A DNA stretch of 64,000 bases from Nocardia sp. CC227C (GCF_030767025.1 NZ_JASITE010000006.1:248001-312000); one strand, 5' to 3'; numbered from the stretch's first letter, positions 16,863 through 26,085 are shown. Numbers and translations are program-made. Notes: generated from the sequence alone by a model not told the origin.

Positions 16863-18073
16863 CGGATTTCGTGGTACGCGCCCAACTCATCCTGCTCGCC
16901 CGCACCCTGCACGTCCCGGTGGAACGGCTGGCCCATCTCGAGAAGCTGGGCGCGCAGCGCCTGCACGAACTGCAGGATCGCATCTCGCGCACGCTGTTCG
17001 AACAGCACAACCCGGTCTTCGACCGAATGAGCAAGCTGGTACCCATCATTCCGCTGCGCATCTCCATTCCGATCGTGCAGCACGTGGTGCCGCCGGTCAT
17101 GACCGGACGGGCGGCGGGCGCGGTGGGGGTGCGCTATCCGCGCAAGGCCGCCGAAGCGGTGCGACTGCTCGACGTGTCCTACGCCGCGGACTGCGCACCG
17201 TATCTGGACCCGCGCACCGTCGGGCAACTCGCCGACGTCGCACCGCCGGAACCGGTGGTGCGCATCGTCAACGAGATGCTGGTGCGCCGCGACTACGTCA
17301 CGGCCGGCCCGTTCCTCGCCTACGCCACACCGGAACTGGTGCGCGCGGTGGAGGAGGGGGTGCCCGACGACGAGGGGCTCATCCGCTCGGCCGCCTACGC
17401 GTACTCGGGCGAGGCGGTCAGCGCCGTCGTGCGGCAACTGCTCGACGGCGGCACCCGGCTGCCCGCCATGCTGGCCACGGTCGTGGACGGGTCCAAGGAA
17501 CTGCGGCTGGCGGCGCTGTCGGTCTTCGCGCGCTGCGACGACGACGTCATCGCGGCCGTCGGTGACATCCTGCTCGCCGCGACGCCGCCCTCGGCCATCG
17601 CGGATCTGATCACCACCCTCGTCGCCGCCGACGGCACCCCCGACGTGCTGCGCTTCATCGGGCAGCTGCGTACGCCGTCGCTGCTGCGGCTGGCGCTCAA
17701 CCCCGGCATCGGTGACGTGGCCGAACAGCTCGTCGCCGCCTGCGAGGGCTGCACCGAGGTCGCGCTGTGGCGGGGCATGCTGGAACTGCTGGCCCGCACC
17801 CCCGGAGAGGTGCGTCGCCGCGCCGGAGCCCGGCTGTCCCAACTCGATCCGGCCACCCTGCACATGCTGCCGACCATCGCGCAGGCCGCGCGACTGTGGC
17901 CGCCGCTGCTGTGGGTTCTCGCCGGCGCCGACGTCGACGCCCAGTCGCTGATGGCGCAACGCTGGGCCCGCGCGCCCCGGCTGCATCTCGAGGTGCTGGA
18001 GCGCCGCATTCAGGACCAGCGCCTGGAACCCTTGCTGGCCACGCTCACCGCCACCCTGCGCCTCTACCTCTGA
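16859..18073 (+). CDS. Unknown ~400-residue protein, paralogue B
   Basis: 404 residues, MTDFVVRAQLILLARTLHVP. It aligns with the protein at 13929 over its whole length (shared RTLHVP, ERLAHLEKLGAQ, ADVAPPEPVVRIVNEML, DDEGLIRSAAYAYSGE). Divergence is even, so both copies appear to be under selection. The C-terminal half is rich in short Leu/Ala helices. No catalytic motif, signal peptide or clear family. Its only upstream partner is the 19-codon relic. The M20 peptidase starts 50 bp downstream on the same strand. Confidence 0.7.
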   Translation: MTDFVVRAQLILLARTLHVPVERLAHLEKLGAQRLHELQDRISRTLFEQHNPVFDRMSKLVPIIPLRISIPIVQHVVPPVMTGRAAGAVGVRYPRKAAEAVRLLDVSYAADCAPYLDPRTVGQLADVAPPEPVVRIVNEMLVRRDYVTAGPFLAYATPELVRAVEEGVPDDEGLIRSAAYAYSGEAVSAVVRQLLDGGTRLPAMLATVVDGSKELRLAALSVFARCDDDVIAAVGDILLAATPPSAIADLITTLVAADGTPDVLRFIGQLRTPSLLRLALNPGIGDVAEQLVAACEGCTEVALWRGMLELLARTPGEVRRRAGARLSQLDPATLHMLPTIAQAARLWPPLLWVLAGADVDAQSLMAQRWARAPRLHLEVLERRIQDQRLEPLLATLTATLRLYL

Positions 18074-18123
18074 CACTGCCACCCCGCAGCATCCACCCCG
18101 CCCGGAGTGGTAGGAAAGGGGGC

Positions 18124-19473
18124 GTGTCCGAAACCGTCGAACCCAGCACCTCCCGCGCCGTCTCCGAAGTGGTCGATCTGGTCAGCACGCTGATCCGCTT
18201 CGACACCTCCAACACCGGCGAACTGGAAACCACCAAGGGCGAGCGTGAATGCGCGCAGTGGGTGGCCGATCAGCTGCAACAGGCCGGATACGTCACCGAA
18301 TACGTGGAATCCGGCGCGCCGGGCCGCGGCAATGTATTCGCCCGGCTGCGGGGCGCGGACTCCTCGCGCGGCGCGCTCATGATGCACGGACACCTCGACG
18401 TGGTGCCCGCGGAGGCCGCCGACTGGAGTGTGCACCCGTTCTCCGGCGCGGTGCGCGACGGCTACGTGTGGGGCCGCGGCGCGGTCGATATGAAGGATAT
18501 GGTCGGCATGATGCTGGCCATCGCCCGCCAGTTCAAGGCGGAGGGCACGGTGCCGCCGCGCGATATCGTGTGGGCCTTCCTCGCCGATGAGGAGAACGGC
18601 GGCACATGGGGGTCGCAGTGGCTGGTGCGCAACCGGCCCGACCTGTTCGAGGGCATCACCGAGGCGGTCGGCGAGGTCGGCGGCTTCTCGCTCACCGTGC
18701 CGAGGGCCGACGGCACCGACCGGCGGCTGTACCTGGTGGAGACCGCCGAGAAGGGTTTGGGCTGGATGCGTTTGCGCGCCAAGGCCCGCGCCGGGCACGG
18801 CTCCTTCCTGCACGAGGACAATGCCGTCACCATCCTGGCGCAGGCGGTGGCGCGGCTCGGCACGCACACCTTCCCGCTGGTGGTGTCGGACTCGGTGGCG
18901 GAGTTCCTGGCCGCCGTCGCCGAGGAGTCCGGGCTCGAATTCGATCCGGGCAGCCCGGATATCGAGGGGCAACTGGCGAAGCTGGGCACCATCTCCCGCA
19001 TCATCGGTGCGACACTGCGCGACACCGCCAATCCGACCATGCTGCGGGCGGGCTACAAGGCCAACGTGATTCCGCAGACCGCCGAGGCGGTGGTGGACTG
19101 CCGGGTGGTGCCGGGCCGTCAAGCGGAATTCGAGCGCGAGGTCGACGCCCTCATCGGCCCCGACGTGGAGCGCGAGTGGATCACCAAACTCGACTCCTAC
19201 GAAACGACGTTCGACGGGCACCTGGTGGACGCCATGAACGCCGCCATCCTCGCCCACGACCCGAACGGGCGTACCGTGCCGTATATGCTCTCCGGTGGCA
19301 CCGACGCGAAAGCGTTCGCCACCTTGGGAATTCGGTGCTTCGGCTTCGCACCGCTGCGGTTGCCGCCGGAGCTGGACTTCACCGCGCTGTTCCACGGTGT
19401 CGACGAACGGGTTCCGGTGGAATCCCTCGAATTCGGCACCCGCGTCCTGGAACACTTCCTGCTGCACAGCTGA
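18124..19473 (+). CDS. M20-family metallopeptidase/amidohydrolase
   Basis: 449 residues from GTG 18124. It is a two-zinc M20/M25/M40 hydrolase that cleaves dipeptides or N-acyl amino acids in the cytoplasm. Metal-site motifs are [23 protein letters not shown] and FLADEENGG (catalytic Glu followed by the metal Glu). The late metal His is in [10 protein letters not shown]. The dimerisation domain lies between. It is close to mycobacterial M20 peptidases of about 450 residues. The PEBP gene follows 20 bp later, so the two are probably cotranscribed. Confidence 0.9.
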   Translation: MSETVEPSTSRAVSEVVDLVSTLIRFDTSNTGELETTKGERECAQWVADQLQQAGYVTEYVESGAPGRGNVFARLRGADSSRGALMMHGHLDVVPAEAADWSVHPFSGAVRDGYVWGRGAVDMKDMVGMMLAIARQFKAEGTVPPRDIVWAFLADEENGGTWGSQWLVRNRPDLFEGITEAVGEVGGFSLTVPRADGTDRRLYLVETAEKGLGWMRLRAKARAGHGSFLHEDNAVTILAQAVARLGTHTFPLVVSDSVAEFLAAVAEESGLEFDPGSPDIEGQLAKLGTISRIIGATLRDTANPTMLRAGYKANVIPQTAEAVVDCRVVPGRQAEFEREVDALIGPDVEREWITKLDSYETTFDGHLVDAMNAAILAHDPNGRTVPYMLSGGTDAKAFATLGIRCFGFAPLRLPPELDFTALFHGVDERVPVESLEFGTRVLEHFLLHS

Positions 19474-19493
19474 CTCGCGAAAGGACCTCTCCC

Positions 19494-20030
19494 GTGCCCG
19501 ATTACGACTACAACCCCTACGCGGCGCTGCCCGACCTGCCGGGCTTCACCCTCACCTCCGCCGATGTGACCGACGGCCAGCCGTTCGGCAACGATCAGGT
19601 CAGCGGGGTGTTCGGCGCGGGCGGCAAGGATGTGTCCCCGCAGCTGTCGTGGAGCGGATTCCCCGCGGAGACCAAGAGTTTCGCGGTCACCGTCTTCGAT
19701 CCGGACGCGCCGACCGCCTCCGGCTTCTGGCACTGGGCCGTCGCCGACATCCCGGCCTCGGTCACCTCGCTCGACAGCGGCGCGGGCAGCGAGGGCGGCA
19801 CGCTGCCCGCGGGGGCGGTGCAGCTGCGCAACGACGGCGGGTTCGCCGGATTCGTGGGCGCCGCGCCGCCGCCGGGACACGGCTACCACCGGTACTTCAT
19901 CGTGGTGCACGCGGTGGACGTGGAGTCGCTGGGTATCGACGGCAGCGGCAGCCCGGCCTACCTGGGCTTCAACCTGTTCTCGCACGCCATCGCGCGCGCC
20001 ACCCTGGTGGCAACCCACGAGCAGAAGTGA
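19494..20030 (+). CDS. YbhB/YbcL (PEBP-like) protein
   Basis: 178 residues, from GTG 19494 behind AAAGGA. It matches the bacterial phosphatidylethanolamine-binding/Raf-kinase-inhibitor-like family: [33 protein letters not shown], and a pocket segment around [17 protein letters not shown]. The HWAVADIPA segment gives the conserved ligand-pocket His. No signal peptide. Biochemical role in bacteria is not settled. Downstream of the M20 peptidase in a likely operon. Confidence 0.9.
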   Translation: MPDYDYNPYAALPDLPGFTLTSADVTDGQPFGNDQVSGVFGAGGKDVSPQLSWSGFPAETKSFAVTVFDPDAPTASGFWHWAVADIPASVTSLDSGAGSEGGTLPAGAVQLRNDGGFAGFVGAAPPPGHGYHRYFIVVHAVDVESLGIDGSGSPAYLGFNLFSHAIARATLVATHEQK

Positions 20031-20198
20031 GCGGACGCGCTCCGCGCTGAACCGCGGCCCCGAACCGTGGCCCCGAACGTCGCGTGCGGGGCCACGATCG
20101 TGCACGGGGTCGGTCGCGGCTCACCGCGGGCGCTCCCGTGCCGGAGACAACAGGGTCGCAGGCGCTCTGGTACCGCAGACGACACTGCCGGAGACGAC

Positions 20199-20232
20199 AC
20201 GGGGCCCGGAACCGCAAGGTTCCGGGCCCCGT
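20199..20232. terminator. Strong bidirectional terminator
   Basis: Two exact 15-base arms (20199-20213 and 20218-20232, core GGGGCCCGGAACC) surround the loop GCAA and are followed on the + strand by CTCTTCTT. It separates the PEBP gene from the convergent acyl-CoA ligase. Confidence 0.75.
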
Positions 20233-20247
20233 CTCTTCTTCCTCCGC

Positions 20248-22080
20248 TTACGACGGCACGTTGACCACGTTCTCCGGCGGCGGGGTGGTGTAGAGCTCGG
20301 CGATCTCGGTCGCGTACTTGGTCGCGATCGGGTTGCGCTTGAGCTTCAGGGTCGGGGTGAGCTCGTCGCCGCCCGGATCCCAAGCCTGCGGCACGATGAC
20401 GAACCGCTTGATCTGCTCCACGCGGGACAGCTTGGAGTTGGCGACCTGCACCGCGGCCAGGATCTCGTCGATGATCTCCTGCTTGGTGGACAGCGACGAG
20501 ACGTCGGCGTCGGGCGTGCCGAGGTTCTTGGCGCGCACGGCGGCGGTATCCGGATCGAGGACGATCAGCGCGGCGATGTAGGGCTTGGCGTCACCGATGG
20601 CGACGACCTGGCCGACCAGCGAGGACGCGGCCTTGACCGTGTTCTCGATATTGGTCGGGGACAGGTTCTTGCCCGCCTCGTTGATGATCAGTTCCTTCTT
20701 GCGGTCCACGATGTGGACGTAACCGTCCCCGTCGATGGTCGCCACGTCGCCGGTGTGCAGCCAGCCGTCGGCGTCGATGGCCTCGGCGGTCTTCTCCGGC
20801 ATCTTGCGGTAGCCGCGGGTGACGATGGGGCCGCGGATGAGCAGCTCACCGTCCTCGCCCAGCTTGATCTCGGCGCCCTCGAGCACGCGACCCACCGAAC
20901 CCGGGCGGGGCTTGTCGAGCTCGGTGTAGGTGCCCACACCGGAGGTCTCCGACATGCCCCACACCTCGGTGACGGTGAAGCCCAGGCCGAGCATGTACTC
21001 CAGGGTCTCCGGCGGGATGGCGGCCGCACCGGAGGCGGCGACCTTCAGCTCGTCCAGACCGAGGGCGTGGCGCAGCTTGGACAGCACCAGCGCGTCGGCC
21101 AGCTTGTGCTGCACCGACAGCACCGGACCGCGGCTCTTGCCGGCCAGGTCGGCGCGGGCGGCCTGCACGCCGGTGGCGATGGCCCAGTTGGCGAGCGACT
21201 GCTTGGCGCCGCTGAACTCGGTGGCGATCTTGGCCTCGATACCGGCCTTGATCTTCTGCCAGACGCGCGGCACGCCGAAGAAGGCGGTCGGGCGGGCGTC
21301 CGGCAGCGCCGCGGCGATCTCGCGCGGGTCCGGGACGGTGGTCATCTGCACGCCGGTGAACAGGTTGGCGCAGTGACCCGAGATGCGGTCGGCGACGTGC
21401 GCTGCCGGGAGGTAGGACACCGACCGGTCGTCGAATCCGACGATCAGCGGTCCGGTGAGCAGGCCCTTGATCTGCGCGACCACATTGCTGTGGGTCAGCT
21501 CCACACCCTTGGACGGGCCGGTGGTGCCGGAGGTGTAGATCAGGGTGGCCACGTCGTCGGGCTCGACCGCGCGCCAGGCGGCGTCGAAGTCGAAGCCCTC
21601 CAGCGGAGCGGCCTCCACCTCGGCGAGGGAGACGGTGCCCGTCGCCGAACCCTCGACCAGCACGATGTGCTCGAGCTCCACGCCCGCGCCGCGCACCGCG
21701 TCCAGGAAGACCGGCTCGGTGATGACCACCTTGTTCTCGGCATTGCTGAACAGGTGGTTGATCTGCTCCGGCGAGGAGGTGTTGTAGATCGAGAACGGCG
21801 TCGCGCCCAGATGTAGCGCCGCGGTGTCCACGAGATTGAATTCCGGCCGGTTGGTCAGCATGATCCCGACAGTGTCACCGCGCCCCACCCCGAGCCCCGC
21901 CAGTCCGGCGGCGATGCTGCGCACCCGCTCCCCGTACTGCTTCCAGGTGATCTGCTGAGTCCCGCCCACGGTCCGCAACGCGACCTGGTCCGGCCGCACC
22001 GTCAGCGTCTCCTGAAACGCCGCCGGAATCGTGTAGACCGTTTTGCCCGATTTGTGCGTATAGCCGATGTCTGTCGTCAT
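20248..22080 (-). CDS. Long-chain acyl-CoA ligase (FadD15-like)
   Basis: 610 residues of the AMP-forming long-chain fatty acid:CoA ligase family. It has YTSGTTGPSKGVELTH (P-loop, A3), GMSETSGVGTYT (A5), DGWLHTGDVATIDGDGYVHI (A7) and RKKELIINEAGKNLSP (A8). The C-terminal catalytic Lys is within LTPTLKLKRNPI. It activates fatty acids for lipid synthesis or breakdown. The ATG at 22080 is the family start. A paralogue of the same subfamily lies at 48003. Confidence 0.92.
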   Translation of the reverse strand: MTTDIGYTHKSGKTVYTIPAAFQETLTVRPDQVALRTVGGTQQITWKQYGERVRSIAAGLAGLGVGRGDTVGIMLTNRPEFNLVDTAALHLGATPFSIYNTSSPEQINHLFSNAENKVVITEPVFLDAVRGAGVELEHIVLVEGSATGTVSLAEVEAAPLEGFDFDAAWRAVEPDDVATLIYTSGTTGPSKGVELTHSNVVAQIKGLLTGPLIVGFDDRSVSYLPAAHVADRISGHCANLFTGVQMTTVPDPREIAAALPDARPTAFFGVPRVWQKIKAGIEAKIATEFSGAKQSLANWAIATGVQAARADLAGKSRGPVLSVQHKLADALVLSKLRHALGLDELKVAASGAAAIPPETLEYMLGLGFTVTEVWGMSETSGVGTYTELDKPRPGSVGRVLEGAEIKLGEDGELLIRGPIVTRGYRKMPEKTAEAIDADGWLHTGDVATIDGDGYVHIVDRKKELIINEAGKNLSPTNIENTVKAASSLVGQVVAIGDAKPYIAALIVLDPDTAAVRAKNLGTPDADVSSLSTKQEIIDEILAAVQVANSKLSRVEQIKRFVIVPQAWDPGGDELTPTLKLKRNPIATKYATEIAELYTTPPPENVVNVPS

Positions 22081-22220
22081 ATCCCTGCTTCCGATTCTCA
22101 TGACCACCGCGCCCGACGCACCCCAACGCGGATCCTCGCCTCCGGCGCGGATCCGCTACCGGTCGACTCCGACCCACACTGGTGACACGCCCCACATGTG
22201 GCACGGCTCACTCATCGTAA

Positions 22221-23150
22221 TCACATCGGGGGTGCTGTGTCGCGTGCTACCCCGTCGACAGGGGGGTCCACGTCCGACGGGTGCTGGCGAGCCAGCCGAA
22301 AACCGGCGCGGTAGGTATCCCAGACGGCCGCTACCGTCGGCGATATCGGCCGAGACGATCGCCAGCTCCAACGCACCCGCGTGGACGCTGTGGCCAGGAC
22401 GAAAGCCATCACCGCGGCTGCCGCGTCGGAGTTCACCGCCAGGCGGGTCACCACGTGCCACACGGTCCACGCGACCGCACAGCCGATGCCCAGACGTGCA
22501 CACCATTTCGCGACGGACAGCCACGTCCACACACAGGATGCCGGTAGTCCGTGCGCGAAACCCGTGCGGCGGCGTTTGGCATCCAGATATGCCGCGGCGA
22601 TCGGGCCGCGGGGCTTGGAATAGAGCCGGATTCGCTCAACCCGGAATCCCGCGTCTCGCACCTGCTGCACCTTGCACGGATTGTTGGTGAGGAGCTTGAT
22701 CGACCGGAGGAACCCGAGGGCACGCAAACCCTCGATGGCGGCATCGTAGCTGCGCGAATCGTGTGGATAGCCGAGGCGTTCGTAGCTCTCGAAGGTGTCG
22801 GTGCGGTGAGCCTGGCTGTAGGCGTAACCGGCCGCCTTCGCCATCAGGCCCGCACCCCGGCCCTCCTGCTCCAGATAGACGAGTACCCCAGCCCGCTCCC
22901 GATAGATCAGGTCCAAGGACAAGGACAGTTCCGGCCCGCAGTCGCAACTGTCGGAACCCATGGCCTCACCGTAGAGGCACTGGGAATGTATGCGGACCAG
23001 GCATCCGTCCCGGGGGTCGCCGAACACGAACAGATAGCCGCTGTCCCCGATACCCGAAACCCGACGTACCCGCACCCCGAGGGTGCGGCCCCGCCGGGTG
23101 AAGCCATGGCGAACTTCGTTGGGCGCGAAGTTATCCCCTGGAGTGGGCAC
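22221..23150 (-). CDS. GTP cyclohydrolase II-like protein with hydrophobic C-terminal extension
   Basis: 309 residues from GTG 23150. Residues ~25-205 form a GTP cyclohydrolase II domain. The zinc Cys triad is intact at C58, C69 and C71 (spacing 11 and 2, as in E. coli RibA). The signature YLEQEGRGAG and the catalytic Asp/Arg pair in PHDSRSY are kept, as is KLLTNNPCKV. It should open the GTP imidazole ring to a diaminopyrimidine. The last ~100 residues are not part of RibA: a Trp/Val-rich hydrophobic segment (ARLGIGCAVAWTVWHVVTRL, AVMAFVLATA) that could anchor it to the membrane. It follows the PfkB-like gene by 143 bp. No other riboflavin genes are nearby, so a specialised role is likely. 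Confidence 0.8.
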   Translation of the reverse strand: MPTPGDNFAPNEVRHGFTRRGRTLGVRVRRVSGIGDSGYLFVFGDPRDGCLVRIHSQCLYGEAMGSDSCDCGPELSLSLDLIYRERAGVLVYLEQEGRGAGLMAKAAGYAYSQAHRTDTFESYERLGYPHDSRSYDAAIEGLRALGFLRSIKLLTNNPCKVQQVRDAGFRVERIRLYSKPRGPIAAAYLDAKRRRTGFAHGLPASCVWTWLSVAKWCARLGIGCAVAWTVWHVVTRLAVNSDAAAAVMAFVLATASTRVRWSWRSSRPISPTVAAVWDTYRAGFRLARQHPSDVDPPVDGVARDTAPPM

Positions 23151-23293
23151 AGCGGTCTGCCTTTCGAGAAGAACGTCGGTGGTGTCAACGTAGGCAATGA
23201 GAAAGGTGCTGCTGGGTGTGCGTGTCCCCCTGGTGGGCGAGGACGGAACGCAACGATAGCCAAGAGTGTGCCAGCGATGACGGCAACACCGGA

Positions 23294-24817
23294 TTACTCA
23301 CGCTTGCGAGGTGTATCCACGTTCATCAGAGCGTCGATCTCCGCGGCCGACGGCAGCGCATCCGACACGGTTCCCACCGATTGCGTGGCGACCATCGCTC
23401 GAGCCGCCCACCGGAAGTCCGGGTCACGAGCCGGTTGCCCGCCAGTCACCAGCCGGAAGGTCAACGCCGCGGAGAACGCCGCGTACGCCCCGGAGGTTCC
23501 AGCCATGGCCGTCGCTACCGAGCCGACCACCGTCTCGCCGCCCCGGGAGCTGACGGTCACCTGAAAGCCGTCGATGGCACAGACCGTGTCGACCCCGAGG
23601 CCGAGCAACCGCTCCGCCGCCGTGCCGACGGCGGAGCCGTGTGCGGAGGCCAGCTGTTCCAGTTCGGCGGGGGTGCCGATCAGGTAGTCCACTGAACGCA
23701 AGTGGCGGTACAACTTTCGGGGAGATACCGAATCACGCAGTGGCGGCGAGGCGTTCACCACCACCCAGCAGGGCGATGGGCGCGCAGCGATGACCTCCAA
23801 CGCCCGCACGATCACTTCCACCGGTTGCTCGAAGGTCAGCAGTACGGCATCCGCCGTCGACAAGGCCGCATGACGTGGCCGCTCGTCGAGGTCGTTCGCG
23901 TGCAGGCGGAGGCGATCGTCTCGGTAGGCGATGTTCACCGGAAGCTCACCATGCGGCAGGATCACGGCGGTCACCGGTGTCCGCGCCGCCGCGACGGTGC
24001 TGACCAGGCCGGTGTCGACCCCACGCAATCGCAGGTGGGATAGCAATTCCCTGCCCTCGGGATCATCGCCGACGGCCGCGATCAGTTGTGCCCCCAACCC
24101 GAGCTTCGCGACCGCGACAGCACGATTGAGCCCCTTGCCTCCGGGTGAGCGTTCGAGATCGCACCATGTCGACGAACCTGGCACCGGCATGCGATCCACC
24201 ACATAGTTGTGATCCACCACCGCGTCGCCGAGCACGGTCACCCTGCCGCGTACATCGCGCTCGGCATGAGCGTGGCGAACGACCGGTCCCGCACCGAAAG
24301 CGGTTGCCGTGGTGAGTAGGTGCGCAAGTGCCGAGAACGCACGCCGTTCGGGTTCGCCACGTAGCGTTCGCACGGAGGACGGCGCGGGAGGAATGGCGTC
24401 GGCCCCGAACGCCTCGTGCAGCCTCCGCCAATTTCTCGTCAGGTAATCACGCCGGTCACCGAGCTCGGCGGCATAGAGGCGCGCGGTATCTATTCCGGCC
24501 TCGGTGTTTCCCCGCAGCAAACCCAGCGAGAGCTCCGCGTCGACGATCAGACGATCGGTGGGTTGCAGCAGGCGCGTGGCGTTCTCGATCACGTCCTGCA
24601 CGACTTCCTCGGGCGAGCGCATGGTTCGCAGGACGTTCTCGCGCACGATCGGAAGGTCGAGCAGGGCACCGACGTCGATTTCGGTGCCCCGCAGGCGGTC
24701 GGAGCTCAAGCCGGATCGTTTGCTGAGACGGGTGAGAATGCCGCGCACCGCGACCACGCCGGGGTCCTGCGAAGCTGGAGCAGGGTCGGCGGCATGGGGG
24801 CTGCGCTGCGTTGCCAT
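23294..24817 (-). CDS. PfkB-fold protein with novel N-terminal domain; catalytic Asp replaced
   Basis: 507 residues from ATG 24817. Residues 1 to ~180 are a mostly helical domain I cannot assign (RGILTRLSKRSGLSSDRLRG, TEIDVGALLDLPIVRE, YLTRNWRRLHEAFG). Residues ~192-495 are a ribokinase/PfkB fold, opening VTVLGDAVVDHNYVVDRMP with the first signature SPGGKGLNRAVAVAKLG. The second signature, normally DTTGAGDAF with the catalytic Asp, reads AGTSGAYAAF (439-448), so Ala446 replaces the Asp and Tyr445 a Gly of the anion hole. Phosphotransfer may be lost or altered. It is the promoter-proximal gene of a pair with the cyclohydrolase-like protein. A nucleoside- or sugar-binding role is plausible. Confidence 0.75.
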   Translation of the reverse strand: MATQRSPHAADPAPASQDPGVVAVRGILTRLSKRSGLSSDRLRGTEIDVGALLDLPIVRENVLRTMRSPEEVVQDVIENATRLLQPTDRLIVDAELSLGLLRGNTEAGIDTARLYAAELGDRRDYLTRNWRRLHEAFGADAIPPAPSSVRTLRGEPERRAFSALAHLLTTATAFGAGPVVRHAHAERDVRGRVTVLGDAVVDHNYVVDRMPVPGSSTWCDLERSPGGKGLNRAVAVAKLGLGAQLIAAVGDDPEGRELLSHLRLRGVDTGLVSTVAAARTPVTAVILPHGELPVNIAYRDDRLRLHANDLDERPRHAALSTADAVLLTFEQPVEVIVRALEVIAARPSPCWVVVNASPPLRDSVSPRKLYRHLRSVDYLIGTPAELEQLASAHGSAVGTAAERLLGLGVDTVCAIDGFQVTVSSRGGETVVGSVATAMAGTSGAYAAFSAALTFRLVTGGQPARDPDFRWAARAMVATQSVGTVSDALPSAAEIDALMNVDTPRKRE

Positions 24818-25481
24818 TCGTTCGTACGATACCGATGGCGCTACCGTCCCTCCAGATGAATCGGCAATTGCATTGTTGCGAAGGCAATTGCCGTCAGTGC
24901 GGGTGGCCGCGCAGCAGATGTCCGGCGTGCACGCGCTTGGCTTCCATGTAGCGCTTCGCGCGCTCACTGCTCGGCCGCAACGGTCATCGACGCGGCCGCA
25001 TCGGAAGCCGACTCGTCCGCGACACAGCGATGTCCGTCTCCACCCACAAGTGGAATGATGACAGCTGTGCGTCGCCTAGCGGCTCCGGCGGCGCAACGGG
25101 TACCCGTAGCGTTACGGTGCCGATGTTTAACACGCGAGGGAATGGTCAATTCACTTGTGGCAGCGGCAATTGCCGGAACCACCGACAAATGCCATTCCAG
25201 ATTAGGCGACGCAACGCCCCCACCAAGACGGTCGGGAGGTCCTGGTGCTGAGAGTGAAGCTCCTCGAGCGGCGAGTCCGACGGTGCCGCAGGTCCGCGCG
25301 CCGAGAATCCGAGACCGAGCGGGAGAAGACCTCCGGCGTCCGCGTGCGGTAAGAGCCGCCCGGACCGCTTCGCCCTCTCGTCGCCACCGGTGGATCACCG
25401 ATTCGGGATCACCGGTCTCGCGCGTACCCGCATACGGCCGCGGCGACGACTCGCCCGATCTCACCGGCCAGGAAATCCACA
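24818..25481. other. Gene-poor 660-bp region with a decayed fragment
   Basis: No intact gene. It contains the remnant described separately at 24896-24982 and three copies of GCAATTGC (24864, 24884, 25164), two of them only 20 bp apart next to the PfkB-like start. The rest is open in several frames without recognisable protein. Confidence 0.4.
24896..24982 (-). pseudogene. Remnant: C-terminal end of a GTP cyclohydrolase II-like gene
   Basis: On the reverse strand a short frame between two stops reads RPSSERAKRYMEAKRVHAG then HLLRGHPH and a TGA. This resembles the C-terminal tail of GTP cyclohydrolase II proteins, where a Tyr-x-x-x-Lys-Arg segment ends in GHLL. Nothing else of the gene is recognisable upstream. 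It lies directly upstream of the PfkB-like gene, suggesting a second cyclohydrolase gene was once first in this operon. The match is short, so this is tentative. Confidence 0.4.
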
Positions 25482-25775
25482 ATGATCTACGAGAGCAGCC
25501 GCACCATCACCAGCAGCCGCACCCAGGAGTGGGCCCGTCGGAGCGCCGATGCGGTGGAACCGGCGTGGGAGCTGAGTTGGTGGCCGGGGCGGCGGTTCAC
25601 GAAGGAGCAGGCGCGGGCCGCGATGGAGTTCACCGAATTGCTCAGTGGGCCACGGGATCAGTGGGGATCCGAGGTGGAGCGGCGGGTGCAGGAGGTCGCG
25701 GGGGAACTCGGGACCACCGTGACGGAGGCGGTGTCCATTCTTTACCGGCGCAGACTGGAGCGGGGGGAGTCGTGA
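25482..25775 (+). CDS. Small protein, first of a three-member paralogue array
   Basis: 97 residues. The core EPAWELSWWPGRRFTKEQAR and AAMEFTELLSGP parallels the protein at 26086 (RAWRLSWLPEHRLTREQARA, GMELDELLSDP). The C-terminus is helical (TVTEAVSILYRRRLERGE). Soluble, function unknown. Its stop overlaps the GTG of the next, degenerate copy (GTGA), so the array was an operon. Confidence 0.6.
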   Translation: MIYESSRTITSSRTQEWARRSADAVEPAWELSWWPGRRFTKEQARAAMEFTELLSGPRDQWGSEVERRVQEVAGELGTTVTEAVSILYRRRLERGES

Positions 25776-25978
25776 CGTTTTATGTGGCCGACTGGCAGAT
25801 GACCAGTGATCTCACCGGGGAGGTGGCCGCACAAGCTGGCGGATCGGTGGGAGTTGACGTGGCGGTCGAGTTGGCCGACGAGATGTGATCGTGGCCGCGC
25901 GGGCGATCGTCAGTGCCGACGAACTCGGTATAGCCGTAGAGGAAGCGATGTACGTGCTCATGCGGCGGCGCGGGGCAT
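25772..25978 (+). pseudogene. Degenerate middle copy of the small paralogue array
   Basis: Starting at GTG 25772 one frame reads VTFYVADWQMTSDLTGEVA, like the start of the third copy (EWAMTSDITPEYA). The second frame continues KLADRWELTW, matching the RLSW core. The third ends VIVAARAIVSADELGIAVEE then AMYVLMRRRGA. The central block (TREQARAxMExxELL) is missing. A frameshift plus an internal deletion explain it. Confidence 0.5.
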
Positions 25979-26085
25979 GAGCCTCGGGCCGCGAGAGCGC
26001 CGGTGCGGGCGACCGCTCGTGCCGGATACACACGGCGGGATGGGCGGGGAACCTGTCCCTCCCGCGGTGTCGATGGGAGGACCCA

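Noticed and set aside
22221..24817. Riboflavin operon
   Set aside because: No lumazine synthase, riboflavin synthase or deaminase genes and no FMN riboswitch-like leader; the PfkB-fold protein is not a flavin enzyme.
25055..25888. A 277-codon forward frame before and through the small paralogue array
   Set aside because: It is out of frame with the conserved paralogue at 25482, and its first half has no recognisable protein; only its last part coincides with the decayed middle copy.
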